DNA of 64,000 bases from Gallionella capsiferriformans ES-2 (GTDB lineage: Bacteria; Pseudomonadota; Gammaproteobacteria; Burkholderiales; Gallionellaceae). The position numbers were made by a program, and so were the translations under genes. The notes under the pieces are model-generated. The model searched no databases. It worked only from the letters and a program-made list of their open reading frames with translations, and was not told where the DNA came from. The stretch spans positions 1,612,001-1,676,000 of the forward strand of contig NC_014394.1 in the NCBI RefSeq assembly GCF_000145255.1, read 5' to 3'. Position 1 is the stretch's first letter. The number at the start of each line of letters is the position of its first letter. Shown in pieces: positions 25,409 to 33,603 of the stretch.

Positions 25409-25574
25409 CTCTAACGTAAAATGTACCGAACTTCTTCTGTATTAAGGAAGTCATGGGTTCTGTATAAGATGTCACAAGATAGGATAACCAGTTGATTCTA
25501 AATGATAGCAATGGATTTATACATCAAGCCATCCTGTATACTCAGCACATCACCCGAATGTCGGCAAATGGCAC
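25409..25574 (-). repeat. Conserved attI-like boundary sequence, copy 2
   Basis: Begins with CTCTAAC (25409-25415), the outer edge of the first cassette of array 2, then matches copy 1 at 20857-21020 to the shared GTCGGMAAATGGCAC. Beyond TGGCAC the two copies diverge, and here that is exactly where the inverted-repeat recombinase unit begins. Confidence 0.6.
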
Positions 25575-25687
25575 AGAGTGAACACCAGACCGCAGCACCA
25601 CACAGCGGACATAAGAACACCGGTTAAATATACCATGTATGCCCGCTTCATGGGTTACAGCAGACTGATTTCCATACTTAAGATAAA

Positions 25688-25715
25688 GTTCGGCTAGCTG
25701 CGTTGCTAGCCGAAC
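25688..25715 (-). terminator. Rho-independent terminator of the 204-residue recombinase gene
   Basis: GTTCGGCTAGC-N6-GCTAGCCGAAC, an 11-bp perfect stem, followed on the minus strand by TTTATCTT. It lies 12 bases beyond the stop codon. Confidence 0.85.
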
Positions 25716-25727
25716 TTCTGAAAACCG

Positions 25728-26342
25728 CTATATTTCAGTCTGCTCAGAGATCTCCAAAGCATCGTCGACCTCAATTCCCAAATATCGAACCGTGCTCTCC
25801 AGACGACTGTGACCGAGCAAAAGTTGGACTGCCCGCAGATTCTTGGTTCTTCGGTATATCAAGGTCGCTTTTGTACGTCGCATCGTGTGGGTACCGTAAG
25901 CAGCAGGGTCAAGACCGATAGCGCTAACCCACTGATGCACGATTCTGGCGTACTGCCGAGTGGTGATATGGGGTGAGTTTTTCAGCCGGCTTTGAAAGAG
26001 ATGTTGTTCAGAACCTAGGCCGGCCTTTGCAATCCATGCCGCTACTGCATCACGTGTTTGCTCCGTCAATTCGAACTGGACTGGTCGATGAGTTTTTTGC
26101 TGCATGACAATTGCCCTGGACATGATCTGGTGGCCATGGGCGATATCGCGCACGCGAAGTCTAACCAAATCGCAACCGCGTAGCTTACTGTCTATGGCTA
26201 GATTGAATAACGCGAGGTCTCTGACGCGCTTGCCCAACTGAAGCTGGAAGCGAATCGCCCAGATGTCCTTTAATTTTAACGGTGACTTCTGGCCAATCAG
26301 TTTGCCCTTGTTCCAAGGCTCTGGATGTTGAGAGCTGTTCAT
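25728..26342 (-). CDS. Short tyrosine recombinase (204 aa)
   Basis: ATG with AAGGAG six bases upstream. It is essentially a catalytic domain only: DSKLRGCDLVRLRVRDI (first Arg), THTMRRTKATLIYR (His-x-x-Arg) and LLLGHSRLESTVRYLG (His and nucleophile Tyr). It lacks the ~100-residue N-terminal core-binding domain of integrases and the extra helix of integron IntI enzymes. This FimB-like short class is common in beta- and gammaproteobacteria, often near mobile DNA. It sits inside inverted repeats that end at 25569 and 26494. Confidence 0.85.
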   Translation of the reverse strand: MNSSQHPEPWNKGKLIGQKSPLKLKDIWAIRFQLQLGKRVRDLALFNLAIDSKLRGCDLVRLRVRDIAHGHQIMSRAIVMQQKTHRPVQFELTEQTRDAVAAWIAKAGLGSEQHLFQSRLKNSPHITTRQYARIVHQWVSAIGLDPAAYGTHTMRRTKATLIYRRTKNLRAVQLLLGHSRLESTVRYLGIEVDDALEISEQTEI

Positions 26343-26760
26343 GTCAGACTCCTTATGTAGTTATAGGAGTCCCTTTGACAATTATTTCAAGACAATCGTC
26401 CGCAGTTGAAATTTAGCAGGCATTACATGGTTAATTCAGCTAGCATGTCGATGTCCGCTGTGAGTCGCTACGGGCCTGAGTTCACTCTGTGCCAATTGCG
26501 GTCGATCGCCCCCCTCTTCATTCGTATGATGTCGCGGTGCGCTGGCTCCTTAAACAGAAGGCTGGACAGAGGAATGTAAAAGCTACCATAGCAAAAATGG
26601 TCAATGGCGCTATCCTGTAATATTGATAAGTCACTGACATTGTTAACGCTGTTGCATGAATCATTGCCATAATTATCGAGTAATGCAACTCAGCACTTAA
26701 ATTACCGACACTTGCCAGAGCATGTTTTATATAATGAAATAACGGCGACTTAACATCCAG

Positions 26761-27156
26761 ATGGAGAACACCTTAGTGGAAAAGTACGATAGTGCTGCAA
26801 TTCGTCATTTTGAAGATGCTCAGTTATTAATGGCTGCTGGAAAAATAGACAATGCAGGACACTTAGTGGGTTTTGCTGCGGAATGTGCGATCAAACATCA
26901 AATATTGTCTCTTAAACCGGGGCAACCAAATCCCCATGGTCATTTGCCCGAATTTCTTATTGTCGCTCGCAAACACCTTGGTTCACGGGCAAACTATAAC
27001 GGCATGTTTAATATTCTAAAAGCAGATGCTTTCAGCGGGTGGCACGTTAACCGGCGTTATTACCAAACAGGAAACACTACACTGACCGAGCTTGACGCTT
27101 GGTTTGATGTGGCAAAACGCTTGTTCGCAACTGCTGGACTTAAGGTGCGCCAATGA
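26761..27156 (+). CDS. HEPN-like helical protein (131 aa), first gene of a three-gene operon
   Basis: All-helical protein. Residues ~10-50 (SAAIRHFEDAQLLMAAGKID, then AGHLVGFAAECAIKHQIL) have the helix pattern of HEPN proteins, which are RNases or partners of nucleotidyltransferases and ATPases in conflict systems. The catalytic R-x4-6-H motif is not clear, so it may be an adaptor. The ATG at 26761 has no ribosome site; a GTG at 26776, nine bases after GGAG, is the alternative start. Its stop overlaps the next ATG (ATGA). Confidence 0.55.
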   Translation: MENTLVEKYDSAAIRHFEDAQLLMAAGKIDNAGHLVGFAAECAIKHQILSLKPGQPNPHGHLPEFLIVARKHLGSRANYNGMFNILKADAFSGWHVNRRYYQTGNTTLTELDAWFDVAKRLFATAGLKVRQ

Positions 27157-28556
27157 ACACGTATATACGCTTTGATGATGCACTTCCAGCTTTTGCTGCT
27201 TTGCTACAGCGCGAGTGGGGGGGAGCGGCTATTGCTGAAAATATTTTCCTGCGTGATGTGACCGGACGGCTCACCTTTGTAGTGCTTAATGAGAATTATT
27301 CGACAGAGGCACGAACGACTCTTGCCTCAAAGGCATCCGCAGCACTTGGTGTCTATGTTGACGGTGATGGATTTGCCGTTGCCACCCCTGATGAACTGTT
27401 CGATGATCGCCTGAAGAACATAACGAAGGCTCGAAAAATTCACTTGAACAGTAGTATTTTTTCAGGCGAAGTCTTGCTTGTTGATAGGCGAATGGTTGGC
27501 GCTGACTGGCTTCGTGATGTTGCACCCACTGCAGCGCCACCGCTCCGCCTCGTCTTTGCCAGCATCAAGGGCGGGGTTGGCCGCTCAACCGCATTGTGTG
27601 TTTTAGCCGCACATCTTGCCGCGCAGGGTCGCAGAGTACTTGCAATCGATATGGATCTTGAGGCTCCGGGACTCGGTAATATGCTGCTACCTGGAGGAAC
27701 TTTGCCAACATTCGGACTGCTCGATTACCTTGTGGAACAGAGTTTCGGTCCCCTTGATGACCAGTTTTACGCTGATATGGTTGGCTCATCATGGCTGGGC
27801 GGTGGTCGTGGGCGCGTTGATGTTATCCCTGCCATTGGTCAGTGTTCCCTCAGTAATCCTGCAAATGTACTTGCTAAAATCGCGCGTGCCTATTTGGACG
27901 GAGGCGAATCGGGCGGGGGGGGGAGCATGGAGCCACCTAGTTTTATGGATCACATACGGGTTTTGATTGACCGCCTCGCAGACCCATTACGCTACGACGT
28001 AATATTGGTAGATGCTAGGGCTGGTCTGCATGAAACGACGGCTGCGGCAGTTGTAGGCTTGGGTGCTGAAGTTTTGTTCTTTGGCTTAGATCAGCCGCAG
28101 ACCTTCGCCGGTTATGAACTGTTATTTGCTCACCTGGCTACACTTCCAGTCGACTCGAATGATGATTGGCGCAACCGGTTGCGGTTTATCCAAGCAAAGG
28201 CACCAGAAAGCCCTGCTATGCGCGATAAATTTTCTCAGGAGATGGGGGGGCTTTTGCGGAAGCATCTTTGGCCTTCCGTTCCTTCAGTCGTCAACCAGAT
28301 TGATCTCACGCCTCTTAAAGATACCTTCGAGGTTGAATGGATTGAAGATGCGCAATCTGAAATTGTGCCTGTGGACGACGATGATAAACCAGTGCCAATT
28401 ATCGCAATCCTGGATAACAATCGGTTCAGTTCTTTCGATCCATCGATTGACCGCGATTCGCTAGTAGAGCGAGTATATTCTTCTTGTTTCGGCGATTTTC
28501 TGGTTGAAGCTACAGAAATAGTCGATGCTTCTGTAGTAAAAGGTTTAAATCCATGA
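27153..28556 (+). CDS. ParA/MinD-like ATPase with an N-terminal extra domain (467 aa)
   Basis: Residues ~1-130 form an unrecognised mixed alpha/beta domain. From ~133 the SIMIBI ATPase begins: FASIKGGVGRSTALCVLAAH (deviant Walker A, ~134-150), RRVLAIDMDLEAPGLGNML (switch I) and YDVILVDARAGLHE (Walker B). This matches the ParA/MinD/ArsA class, but the length (467) and N-terminal domain set it apart from plasmid ParA, and no ParB gene follows. It overlaps both neighbours by ATGA, so the three proteins are made together. Confidence 0.75.
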   Translation: MNTYIRFDDALPAFAALLQREWGGAAIAENIFLRDVTGRLTFVVLNENYSTEARTTLASKASAALGVYVDGDGFAVATPDELFDDRLKNITKARKIHLNSSIFSGEVLLVDRRMVGADWLRDVAPTAAPPLRLVFASIKGGVGRSTALCVLAAHLAAQGRRVLAIDMDLEAPGLGNMLLPGGTLPTFGLLDYLVEQSFGPLDDQFYADMVGSSWLGGGRGRVDVIPAIGQCSLSNPANVLAKIARAYLDGGESGGGGSMEPPSFMDHIRVLIDRLADPLRYDVILVDARAGLHETTAAAVVGLGAEVLFFGLDQPQTFAGYELLFAHLATLPVDSNDDWRNRLRFIQAKAPESPAMRDKFSQEMGGLLRKHLWPSVPSVVNQIDLTPLKDTFEVEWIEDAQSEIVPVDDDDKPVPIIAILDNNRFSSFDPSIDRDSLVERVYSSCFGDFLVEATEIVDASVVKGLNP

Positions 28557-30013
28557 TTCCGTCTGATTTTCTCGTTATTCGCAGAAACCTCGCCGCTTTG
28601 CCATCAGACCACGATGCGTCAGGCCAAAATAGACCTACTGTTGACGAAATTTTTACGCCTGAACAACATGCAAATGCTTTGGACCCTAATACACCGGTAG
28701 TTGTTGGTGCTCGCGGAACAGGAAAGAGTTTTTGGGCCGGGGTGCTTGAGCATGATGACACACGAGCAGTAGCTGCTTTAGCATATCCCAATCTGGGTTT
28801 GGATCGTCTTATCGTTCAACCTGGCTATACTGGATTTGATGGAGATGTGACATCTAAGACAATCGACGCCCGTGTTCCTGCAGGCAAAGAGAACGAGACA
28901 GCTTCTGATTTTTGGCTGGCCGTTATCATGCGATCCACCAAATCAGCACTTAACCCAAACGATGAAAAATCAACAATCCGTGCGCTTATGGAGCAATATG
29001 CCGATCCAGAGGATTGGTACAAAGAAATAAAATCCCTTGATGAAAGACTGACAAAAACCGGAAAAACGCTCCTCATCACCTTTGATGCCTTGGATACGAT
29101 CTCACGCGAATGGAAAAGGTCGGGCCTGTTATTAGACGCACTCTTTGAAGTCATCTGGTCGCTACGAGCGAGGCGCTCTATTCGTGCAAAAATCTTTATT
29201 CGGCCTGAACAGTTGAGCGACGATTCATTGCGTTTTGTCGAGTTGCCAAAATTGCGTAGCGGTCGTGTCGAACTTGACTGGACGCAAGTAGAATTATATG
29301 GGTTATTGTTCCGGCGTCTCTCAGTAGTTTCCGGTAATGATGTGCAAAGTTTCAGTAATTTTGCATCGCAAATAGGTGCGCCCATTTCAGCTGAGTTTGC
29401 TACAAATCCTCGAAGATGGTCTTTAGTTGTTGATTCAGATGTACAAAGAAATGCGATGATACTCATGGCTGGCACATACATGGGGAGCAACAAGAGGAAG
29501 GGCGGCACTTATGACTGGCCATACAAGCATTTAGCAGATGCGAACGGGAAGGTTACGCCCAGGAGTTTTATCAAGCTTTTCGTTGAGGCTGCCAAATTCA
29601 GGCAAGCTCCAGTGGGGCAGGTAATTTCGGCTGAAGGCATACGTCAAGGCCTGCGAGAAGCATCTAAAGTTCGAGTCGATCAACTGGGCATCGAATACCA
29701 ATGGGTAAAACGGGCATTGGCACCATTGGCTGGGCTGACTGTCCCGTGCACCTTGGAAGCAATTGCTGATAGATGGACAGAAACTAACACTATCAAACTA
29801 ATTATGGATGCTGCGGCCAGCCCGGATACTGCTTTCTTACCCCCCTTTCCACCTCAATCTAAGGGTGACAACGATGAGTTGCTGGCAACCGCGATGGAAC
29901 GGATTGGATTGTTTTCATATCGCGCGGATAGCCGTATTGATATACCGGATCTTTTTCGTGTCGCCGCGATGATGCTTAAAAGAGGCGGTACGACACCGAC
30001 CCAAAAAAAATGA
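28553..30013 (+). CDS. P-loop ATPase, third gene of the HEPN-ParA-ATPase operon (486 aa)
   Basis: Walker A VVGARGTGKSFWAG is at ~49-62 and Walker B LLITFDALDTIS at ~173-184, in the style of STAND/AAA-type regulatory ATPases. The long C-terminal half (~250-480) looks helical, with winged-helix-like segments (RQGLREASKVRVDQLGIEYQ). Not a recognised named family. It ends only 37 bases before the right copy of the 145-bp inverted repeat. With the HEPN and ParA-like proteins it looks like a sensor/effector complex; phage defence is inference from context. Confidence 0.65.
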   Translation: MIPSDFLVIRRNLAALPSDHDASGQNRPTVDEIFTPEQHANALDPNTPVVVGARGTGKSFWAGVLEHDDTRAVAALAYPNLGLDRLIVQPGYTGFDGDVTSKTIDARVPAGKENETASDFWLAVIMRSTKSALNPNDEKSTIRALMEQYADPEDWYKEIKSLDERLTKTGKTLLITFDALDTISREWKRSGLLLDALFEVIWSLRARRSIRAKIFIRPEQLSDDSLRFVELPKLRSGRVELDWTQVELYGLLFRRLSVVSGNDVQSFSNFASQIGAPISAEFATNPRRWSLVVDSDVQRNAMILMAGTYMGSNKRKGGTYDWPYKHLADANGKVTPRSFIKLFVEAAKFRQAPVGQVISAEGIRQGLREASKVRVDQLGIEYQWVKRALAPLAGLTVPCTLEAIADRWTETNTIKLIMDAAASPDTAFLPPFPPQSKGDNDELLATAMERIGLFSYRADSRIDIPDLFRVAAMMLKRGGTTPTQKK

Positions 30014-30049
30014 TTCTCTGCGCTACCTGAACGTCGCCTTAGTCTCGAC

Positions 30050-30194
30050 AGTACACATTCGAAATTTTCGGAAGCGGACATTCCCGCAAGCAAATTTGAG
30101 CGCATTTTCGACAAGCCGTCACGGTCCGGTTTGGCCGATAAGCGGACATCCGCGACGACCAGCACGACTAGAAGCAACTAATTTCAGGGGGGAT
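30050..30194 (-). repeat. 145-bp inverted repeat, right copy
   Basis: Inverted relative to 23191-23336. The pair brackets a 7.0-kb segment holding cassette array 2, the recombinase unit and the HEPN-ParA-ATPase operon. The intact recombinase gene starts 60 bases further right. Confidence 0.8.
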
Positions 30195-30254
30195 CACCAT
30201 TTCATCCGTCCGGAGACCAACATCACAGACAGCAATCAGCCCATTTAGCCGGGG

Positions 30255-31385
30255 CTAACTCTTTGAAGAATGTAGCTTAGGAATGCGCCGGCTGCCATAG
30301 TACGCTGAGCCAATCTTCACCCTTGAGTGCCCTGCCCGTTCCATCAACTTCTGACTCGCCAAATGAAGTTCATCCTTATCCAAAACACTCAGATCACCAC
30401 CGCGCACAGGAGGTTCAACTCCCAACAAGCGCTTAAACGACTCATGCATATACTGATGCCTCAAACCGTGAGCCGTTACCCCTGAGTCAGCAAAAGACAA
30501 ACCACATTTACGGACCACGTAATAAAAATGCTGTATTCGAGCCTCATCATCCCTGCCTGTGCTCATCAAAAAACCAGAGGTTTTATCAGAAGCCGCTATC
30601 GCCCTTGTCAAAACCTCCAATTGAACATCGTTCTCAATAGGCACAATTCTTGACCTTCCCCCCTTCGTCCCTTCGCGAATATGGACGCCAGCACCTTTAA
30701 AATTCTCTTCAGTCGCCAATGCAGGTCTAAGAGACATAGCCTCCTTAACGCGTAAGCCAAATGCCAAGCACAACTCGAGGCGCAAGGAAATTTTCGGATC
30801 TTCGACGGCAACTTCTGCGATCTTATCCTTTACAGACACGCCATTTCCGACCCAAGACTTATCTTCTTGCACGACCGTCGAACGGCGAACGGAAGCCTTA
30901 TTTCTCACGTATTTTGACGAATCCCCGACCATGCCATTTTTGCCAATCCAATTACAAAAAAGACGCATAATTGATATCTTATTTTGGATCGTGGAGGGCG
31001 ACTGATTCATTTTTTCCAGGTAATTAAAAACCGCTACCAAGTGCTTTTGCCTAAGGTTATGAACACTCTCAATTTTGTATTTCAATTTAAATAGATCGCT
31101 AAAAAAACCAAGCACGACAGTTTTGCGTTTTTCCTGAGTCTCATAACCTACTTTTTTGTCCTTGGTAGCCCCCTTGTCACGGTTAGCCTGAAGAACAGTG
31201 TTTATCTCATATACTAATTTTTTGTAAAGAAATACACCGCCAGATTTATACTGGCTGTTCTTCCCCTCGACGCGCCCAGGCTTCCTCTGACTAACTTTTG
31301 CATTCGCCCCGGATACGCTTTTCTCATCGTCTTTTTCAGAATTTGAATCCACCACCTTGCCACCCCACTTTAAAGTTGAACACAC
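30255..31385 (-). CDS. Tyrosine recombinase/integrase (about 376 aa)
   Basis: The N-terminal ~120 residues are basic with a SAM-like core-binding region (VAVFNYLEKMNQSPSTIQNK); the catalytic domain follows. Catalytic residues are seen in LCLAFGLRVKEAMSLRP (Arg), GTKGGRSRIVPIE (Lys), AHGLRHQYMHESF (His-x-x-Arg) and ERAGHSRVKIGSAYYGSRR (His, Tyr). The GTG at 31385 lacks a good ribosome site; the start may be the GTG pair near 31352, which follows AAGG. A 33-residue remnant of a close relative lies at 23080-23180, on the other side of the inverted-repeat segment, so this enzyme probably moved or flipped that segment. Confidence 0.85.
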   Translation of the reverse strand: MCSTLKWGGKVVDSNSEKDDEKSVSGANAKVSQRKPGRVEGKNSQYKSGGVFLYKKLVYEINTVLQANRDKGATKDKKVGYETQEKRKTVVLGFFSDLFKLKYKIESVHNLRQKHLVAVFNYLEKMNQSPSTIQNKISIMRLFCNWIGKNGMVGDSSKYVRNKASVRRSTVVQEDKSWVGNGVSVKDKIAEVAVEDPKISLRLELCLAFGLRVKEAMSLRPALATEENFKGAGVHIREGTKGGRSRIVPIENDVQLEVLTRAIAASDKTSGFLMSTGRDDEARIQHFYYVVRKCGLSFADSGVTAHGLRHQYMHESFKRLLGVEPPVRGGDLSVLDKDELHLASQKLMERAGHSRVKIGSAYYGSRRIPKLHSSKS

Positions 31386-31542
31386 GTTTCAAGTGTCATC
31401 CTACACATGTTAAAAGTGGCATTTCATCCAAGAAAGACGGTTTTTACTTCTTTCTCAATTTTTGATTTAGGCTACCAACGTTTTTTATGCAGCAAGATAG
31501 ATACTAAATACTTACGCTTGAACAATTTAAATCGCAACAACC

Positions 31543-32322
31543 TCAAACTGTAATATTCGCACTCATGAAAGTAATTGCACCTCCAGAAAGCATCACTCGC
31601 CCATCATTTATCTCACAGCTTAGGCGCCCTCCGCGCTTGGAAACTTGTCGTGCTATCAAATGGGATTTCCCCAGTTTTGTCGCCCAGTACGGCGTCAGCG
31701 CACAGTGAGCAGACCCGGTTACAGGGTCTTCCGGTATGCCAAACTTCGGTGCAAAGAACCTGCTGACAAAATCCACCTCAACGCCGGGAGCTGTAATGAT
31801 GACACCGCGTAAATCAAGCTGAGCCAGTAAAGCCTGATCCGGTCTGATGGCTCGCACAATATCTTCACTTTCGAATACCGCCATGTAGTCGTCTGCGGCC
31901 AGTACTTCAACAGGACGTCGCCCCAGCCCCCTGGTTAGTAACTCCGACATTGCGCACGGAACGGCTGGGCACGCAGGAAAATCCATCTTCAGGCGAATGC
32001 CATCCCTTTCTACGAACAGATCACCGCTGCGTGTTTCAAAGGTGATGCGCTGTCTGGGGTAACCAAGCTCTTCAAATAAGACATGAGCTGCTGCAAGCGT
32101 TGCATGACCACACAGATCAACTTCCGTAACGGGTGTAAACCATCGCAATTGGTAGCCTTTTGCTGAAGGGACGAAGAATGCCGTTTCAGACAGATTATTT
32201 TCCTCAGCGATGGATTGCAACAAATTGTCCTCAAGCCAGTGATCGAGCGGACACACCGCTGCCGGGTTACCCTCAAAAACCCGCTCCGCAAACGCATCCA
32301 CTTGAAATTGTCTGATTTTCAT
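31543..32322 (-). CDS. PhzF-family isomerase/epimerase-like protein
   Basis: 259 residues, normal for the PhzF fold (two diaminopimelate-epimerase-like halves). Seen: FAERVFEGNPAAVCPLD, NNLSETAFFVP with the catalytic glutamate, EVDLCGHATLAAAHV and GIPEDPVTGSAHCALTPYW with the conserved Asp and phosphate-type loop. PhzF enzymes isomerise dihydro-hydroxyanthranilate, but most family members act on unknown substrates. Last gene of a four-gene operon; ATG overlaps the preceding stop by four bases. Confidence 0.88.
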   Translation of the reverse strand: MKIRQFQVDAFAERVFEGNPAAVCPLDHWLEDNLLQSIAEENNLSETAFFVPSAKGYQLRWFTPVTEVDLCGHATLAAAHVLFEELGYPRQRITFETRSGDLFVERDGIRLKMDFPACPAVPCAMSELLTRGLGRRPVEVLAADDYMAVFESEDIVRAIRPDQALLAQLDLRGVIITAPGVEVDFVSRFFAPKFGIPEDPVTGSAHCALTPYWATKLGKSHLIARQVSKRGGRLSCEINDGRVMLSGGAITFMSANITV

Positions 32323-32957
32323 ATTGCACCGTCTTTTGCGCAGCGCTTAACGAGCGCGGCCATTTCAGGCTGGCCTGTGTTGGTCAGCCCGCTGACGACA
32401 GATGCGCGATCCTGATCCGAACGATTCTGACTGACTTTCCACTTACCTTTAAGCTCTGTGATCTCTATTTCAATCCCCACAATCACATCCAGCAGTTTAC
32501 GGGTGAATTCGTGTGGTGCGTCCGCCACAGCCCACGGATGTTCAAAGCCAGCTTCATTATGTGCCGTGAGAGACTCCAGCTGGGACAGTATCCAGTCCGG
32601 CTCATGAATGACGCGCAATCTGCCCTTGGCCTGCACACTCACATAGTTCCAGGTAGGCACCACTTTGCCGGATTCCGCCTTGGAGGCGTACCACGAAGGC
32701 GTGATATAACTTTCAGCGCCGTGGAAAATTACCAGCACGTCGGTATCAGCAGGATGATTCTGCCAGAGCGGATTGGATCTCGCCACGTGCCCGCTTAGCG
32801 TTCCATAAGGCTTAGTTTCCGCCGACAGTATCAGCGGAATATGGTTGGCGTCGATACCACCGGCATTGAGTGTAACAAGTGTTGCCAGTGGTTTTATCCG
32901 AATCAGCTCGTGTAAAACATCAACGTCTGTTTCTTCGAATTGTTTTGGGATGTACAT
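32319..32957 (-). CDS. PaiB-like FMN-binding protein
   Basis: 212 residues. MYIPKQFEETD at the N-terminus, ATLVTLNAGGIDANHIPLIL, GHVARSNPLW, then WNYVSVQAKGRLRVI and GIEIEITELKGKWKVSQNRS are the hallmark blocks of the PaiB/FMN-binding split-barrel family. In Bacillus PaiB was described as a negative regulator linked to polyamine acetylation; many homologues are simply flavin proteins. Here it sits between a transglutaminase-like gene and a PhzF-like gene, which suggests an enzymatic rather than regulatory role (inference). Confidence 0.88.
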   Translation of the reverse strand: MYIPKQFEETDVDVLHELIRIKPLATLVTLNAGGIDANHIPLILSAETKPYGTLSGHVARSNPLWQNHPADTDVLVIFHGAESYITPSWYASKAESGKVVPTWNYVSVQAKGRLRVIHEPDWILSQLESLTAHNEAGFEHPWAVADAPHEFTRKLLDVIVGIEIEITELKGKWKVSQNRSDQDRASVVSGLTNTGQPEMAALVKRCAKDGAI

Positions 32958-32973
32958 AATCTTTCTGATCCTT

Positions 32974-33603
32974 TCAGAGCGACACGGTTAGTCCAGCTTG
33001 CAGCACTTCATTGATATCTGGCAGGTTCACATAAACCTGCTCGACGGTGGAATTTTGAGTCAGCGCATGAATGACCTCGGGTAACGGATCAAGCCATATA
33101 CCGGGAATATCCATTTCCGAAGCGGATATGAGCGAAAATGCCAGTTGCTCAACCGGAGGAATAAACTCAGCCGACATGCCAGGTTTATTACCCCGCGCGT
33201 CGATCCGGTACCAGCCATGCTGTTCGAGGTATACCGCATTCAGACCGTGCAGACAAAATGGCGGCCCCTCTGTGCCAACGGCAAGTCGCTGATAACAAAG
33301 TCCGGCCGGAATACCATTCGCTCTTAGCAGTGCTGCCAGCAAATGACTTTTCGCATAGCAATATCCGGTGCTGTACATCAGTACATCAGAAGCCTTACAA
33401 GTAACCGGATTCATCCGATAGTCCCAGCTATGCTTGACAGTATCGCGAACAAACTCAAAGCAACGCCTGGCGATAGCTTCATCGCCAGAGTTGCCAACAG
33501 CCAGTTCTGCTGCCTTATTCAGGATCGAGGGATGTTTCCAGTCAATGTACTCGCTATCCGACAAAAATGCCCCGACGCTCAATTGCGTTGTTTCAACAAC
33601 CAT
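32974..33603 (-). CDS. Transglutaminase-like cysteine protein
   Basis: 209 residues with the transglutaminase-core triad: Cys in MYSTGYCYAKSHLLAALLRA, His in CLHGLNAVYLEQ and Asp in WYRIDARGN. No signal peptide, so cytoplasmic. Bacterial members are proteases, amidases or transamidases. Its ATG shares one base with the stop of the aminotransferase gene (TAATG), so translation is coupled. Confidence 0.82.
   Translation of the reverse strand: MVVETTQLSVGAFLSDSEYIDWKHPSILNKAAELAVGNSGDEAIARRCFEFVRDTVKHSWDYRMNPVTCKASDVLMYSTGYCYAKSHLLAALLRANGIPAGLCYQRLAVGTEGPPFCLHGLNAVYLEQHGWYRIDARGNKPGMSAEFIPPVEQLAFSLISASEMDIPGIWLDPLPEVIHALTQNSTVEQVYVNLPDINEVLQAGLTVSL

Larger units (their letters stand above)
25569..26494. 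mobile_element. 926-bp unit: tyrosine recombinase flanked by inverted repeats
   Basis: Left end TGGCACAGAGTGAAC (25569-25583) is the exact reverse complement of 26480-26494. Similarity continues inward for ~75 bases (CAGCGGACAT and a CCATGTA block are shared). Between the repeats lies a single 204-residue tyrosine recombinase gene and its terminator. It looks like a small insertion-sequence-like unit, which is unusual for a tyrosine recombinase. Confidence 0.65.

Noticed and set aside
25728..26342. The 204-residue recombinase as the integron integrase IntI
   Set aside because: It lacks the N-terminal domain and the IntI-specific extra helix, is ~130 residues too short, and is on the same strand as the cassettes rather than divergent.
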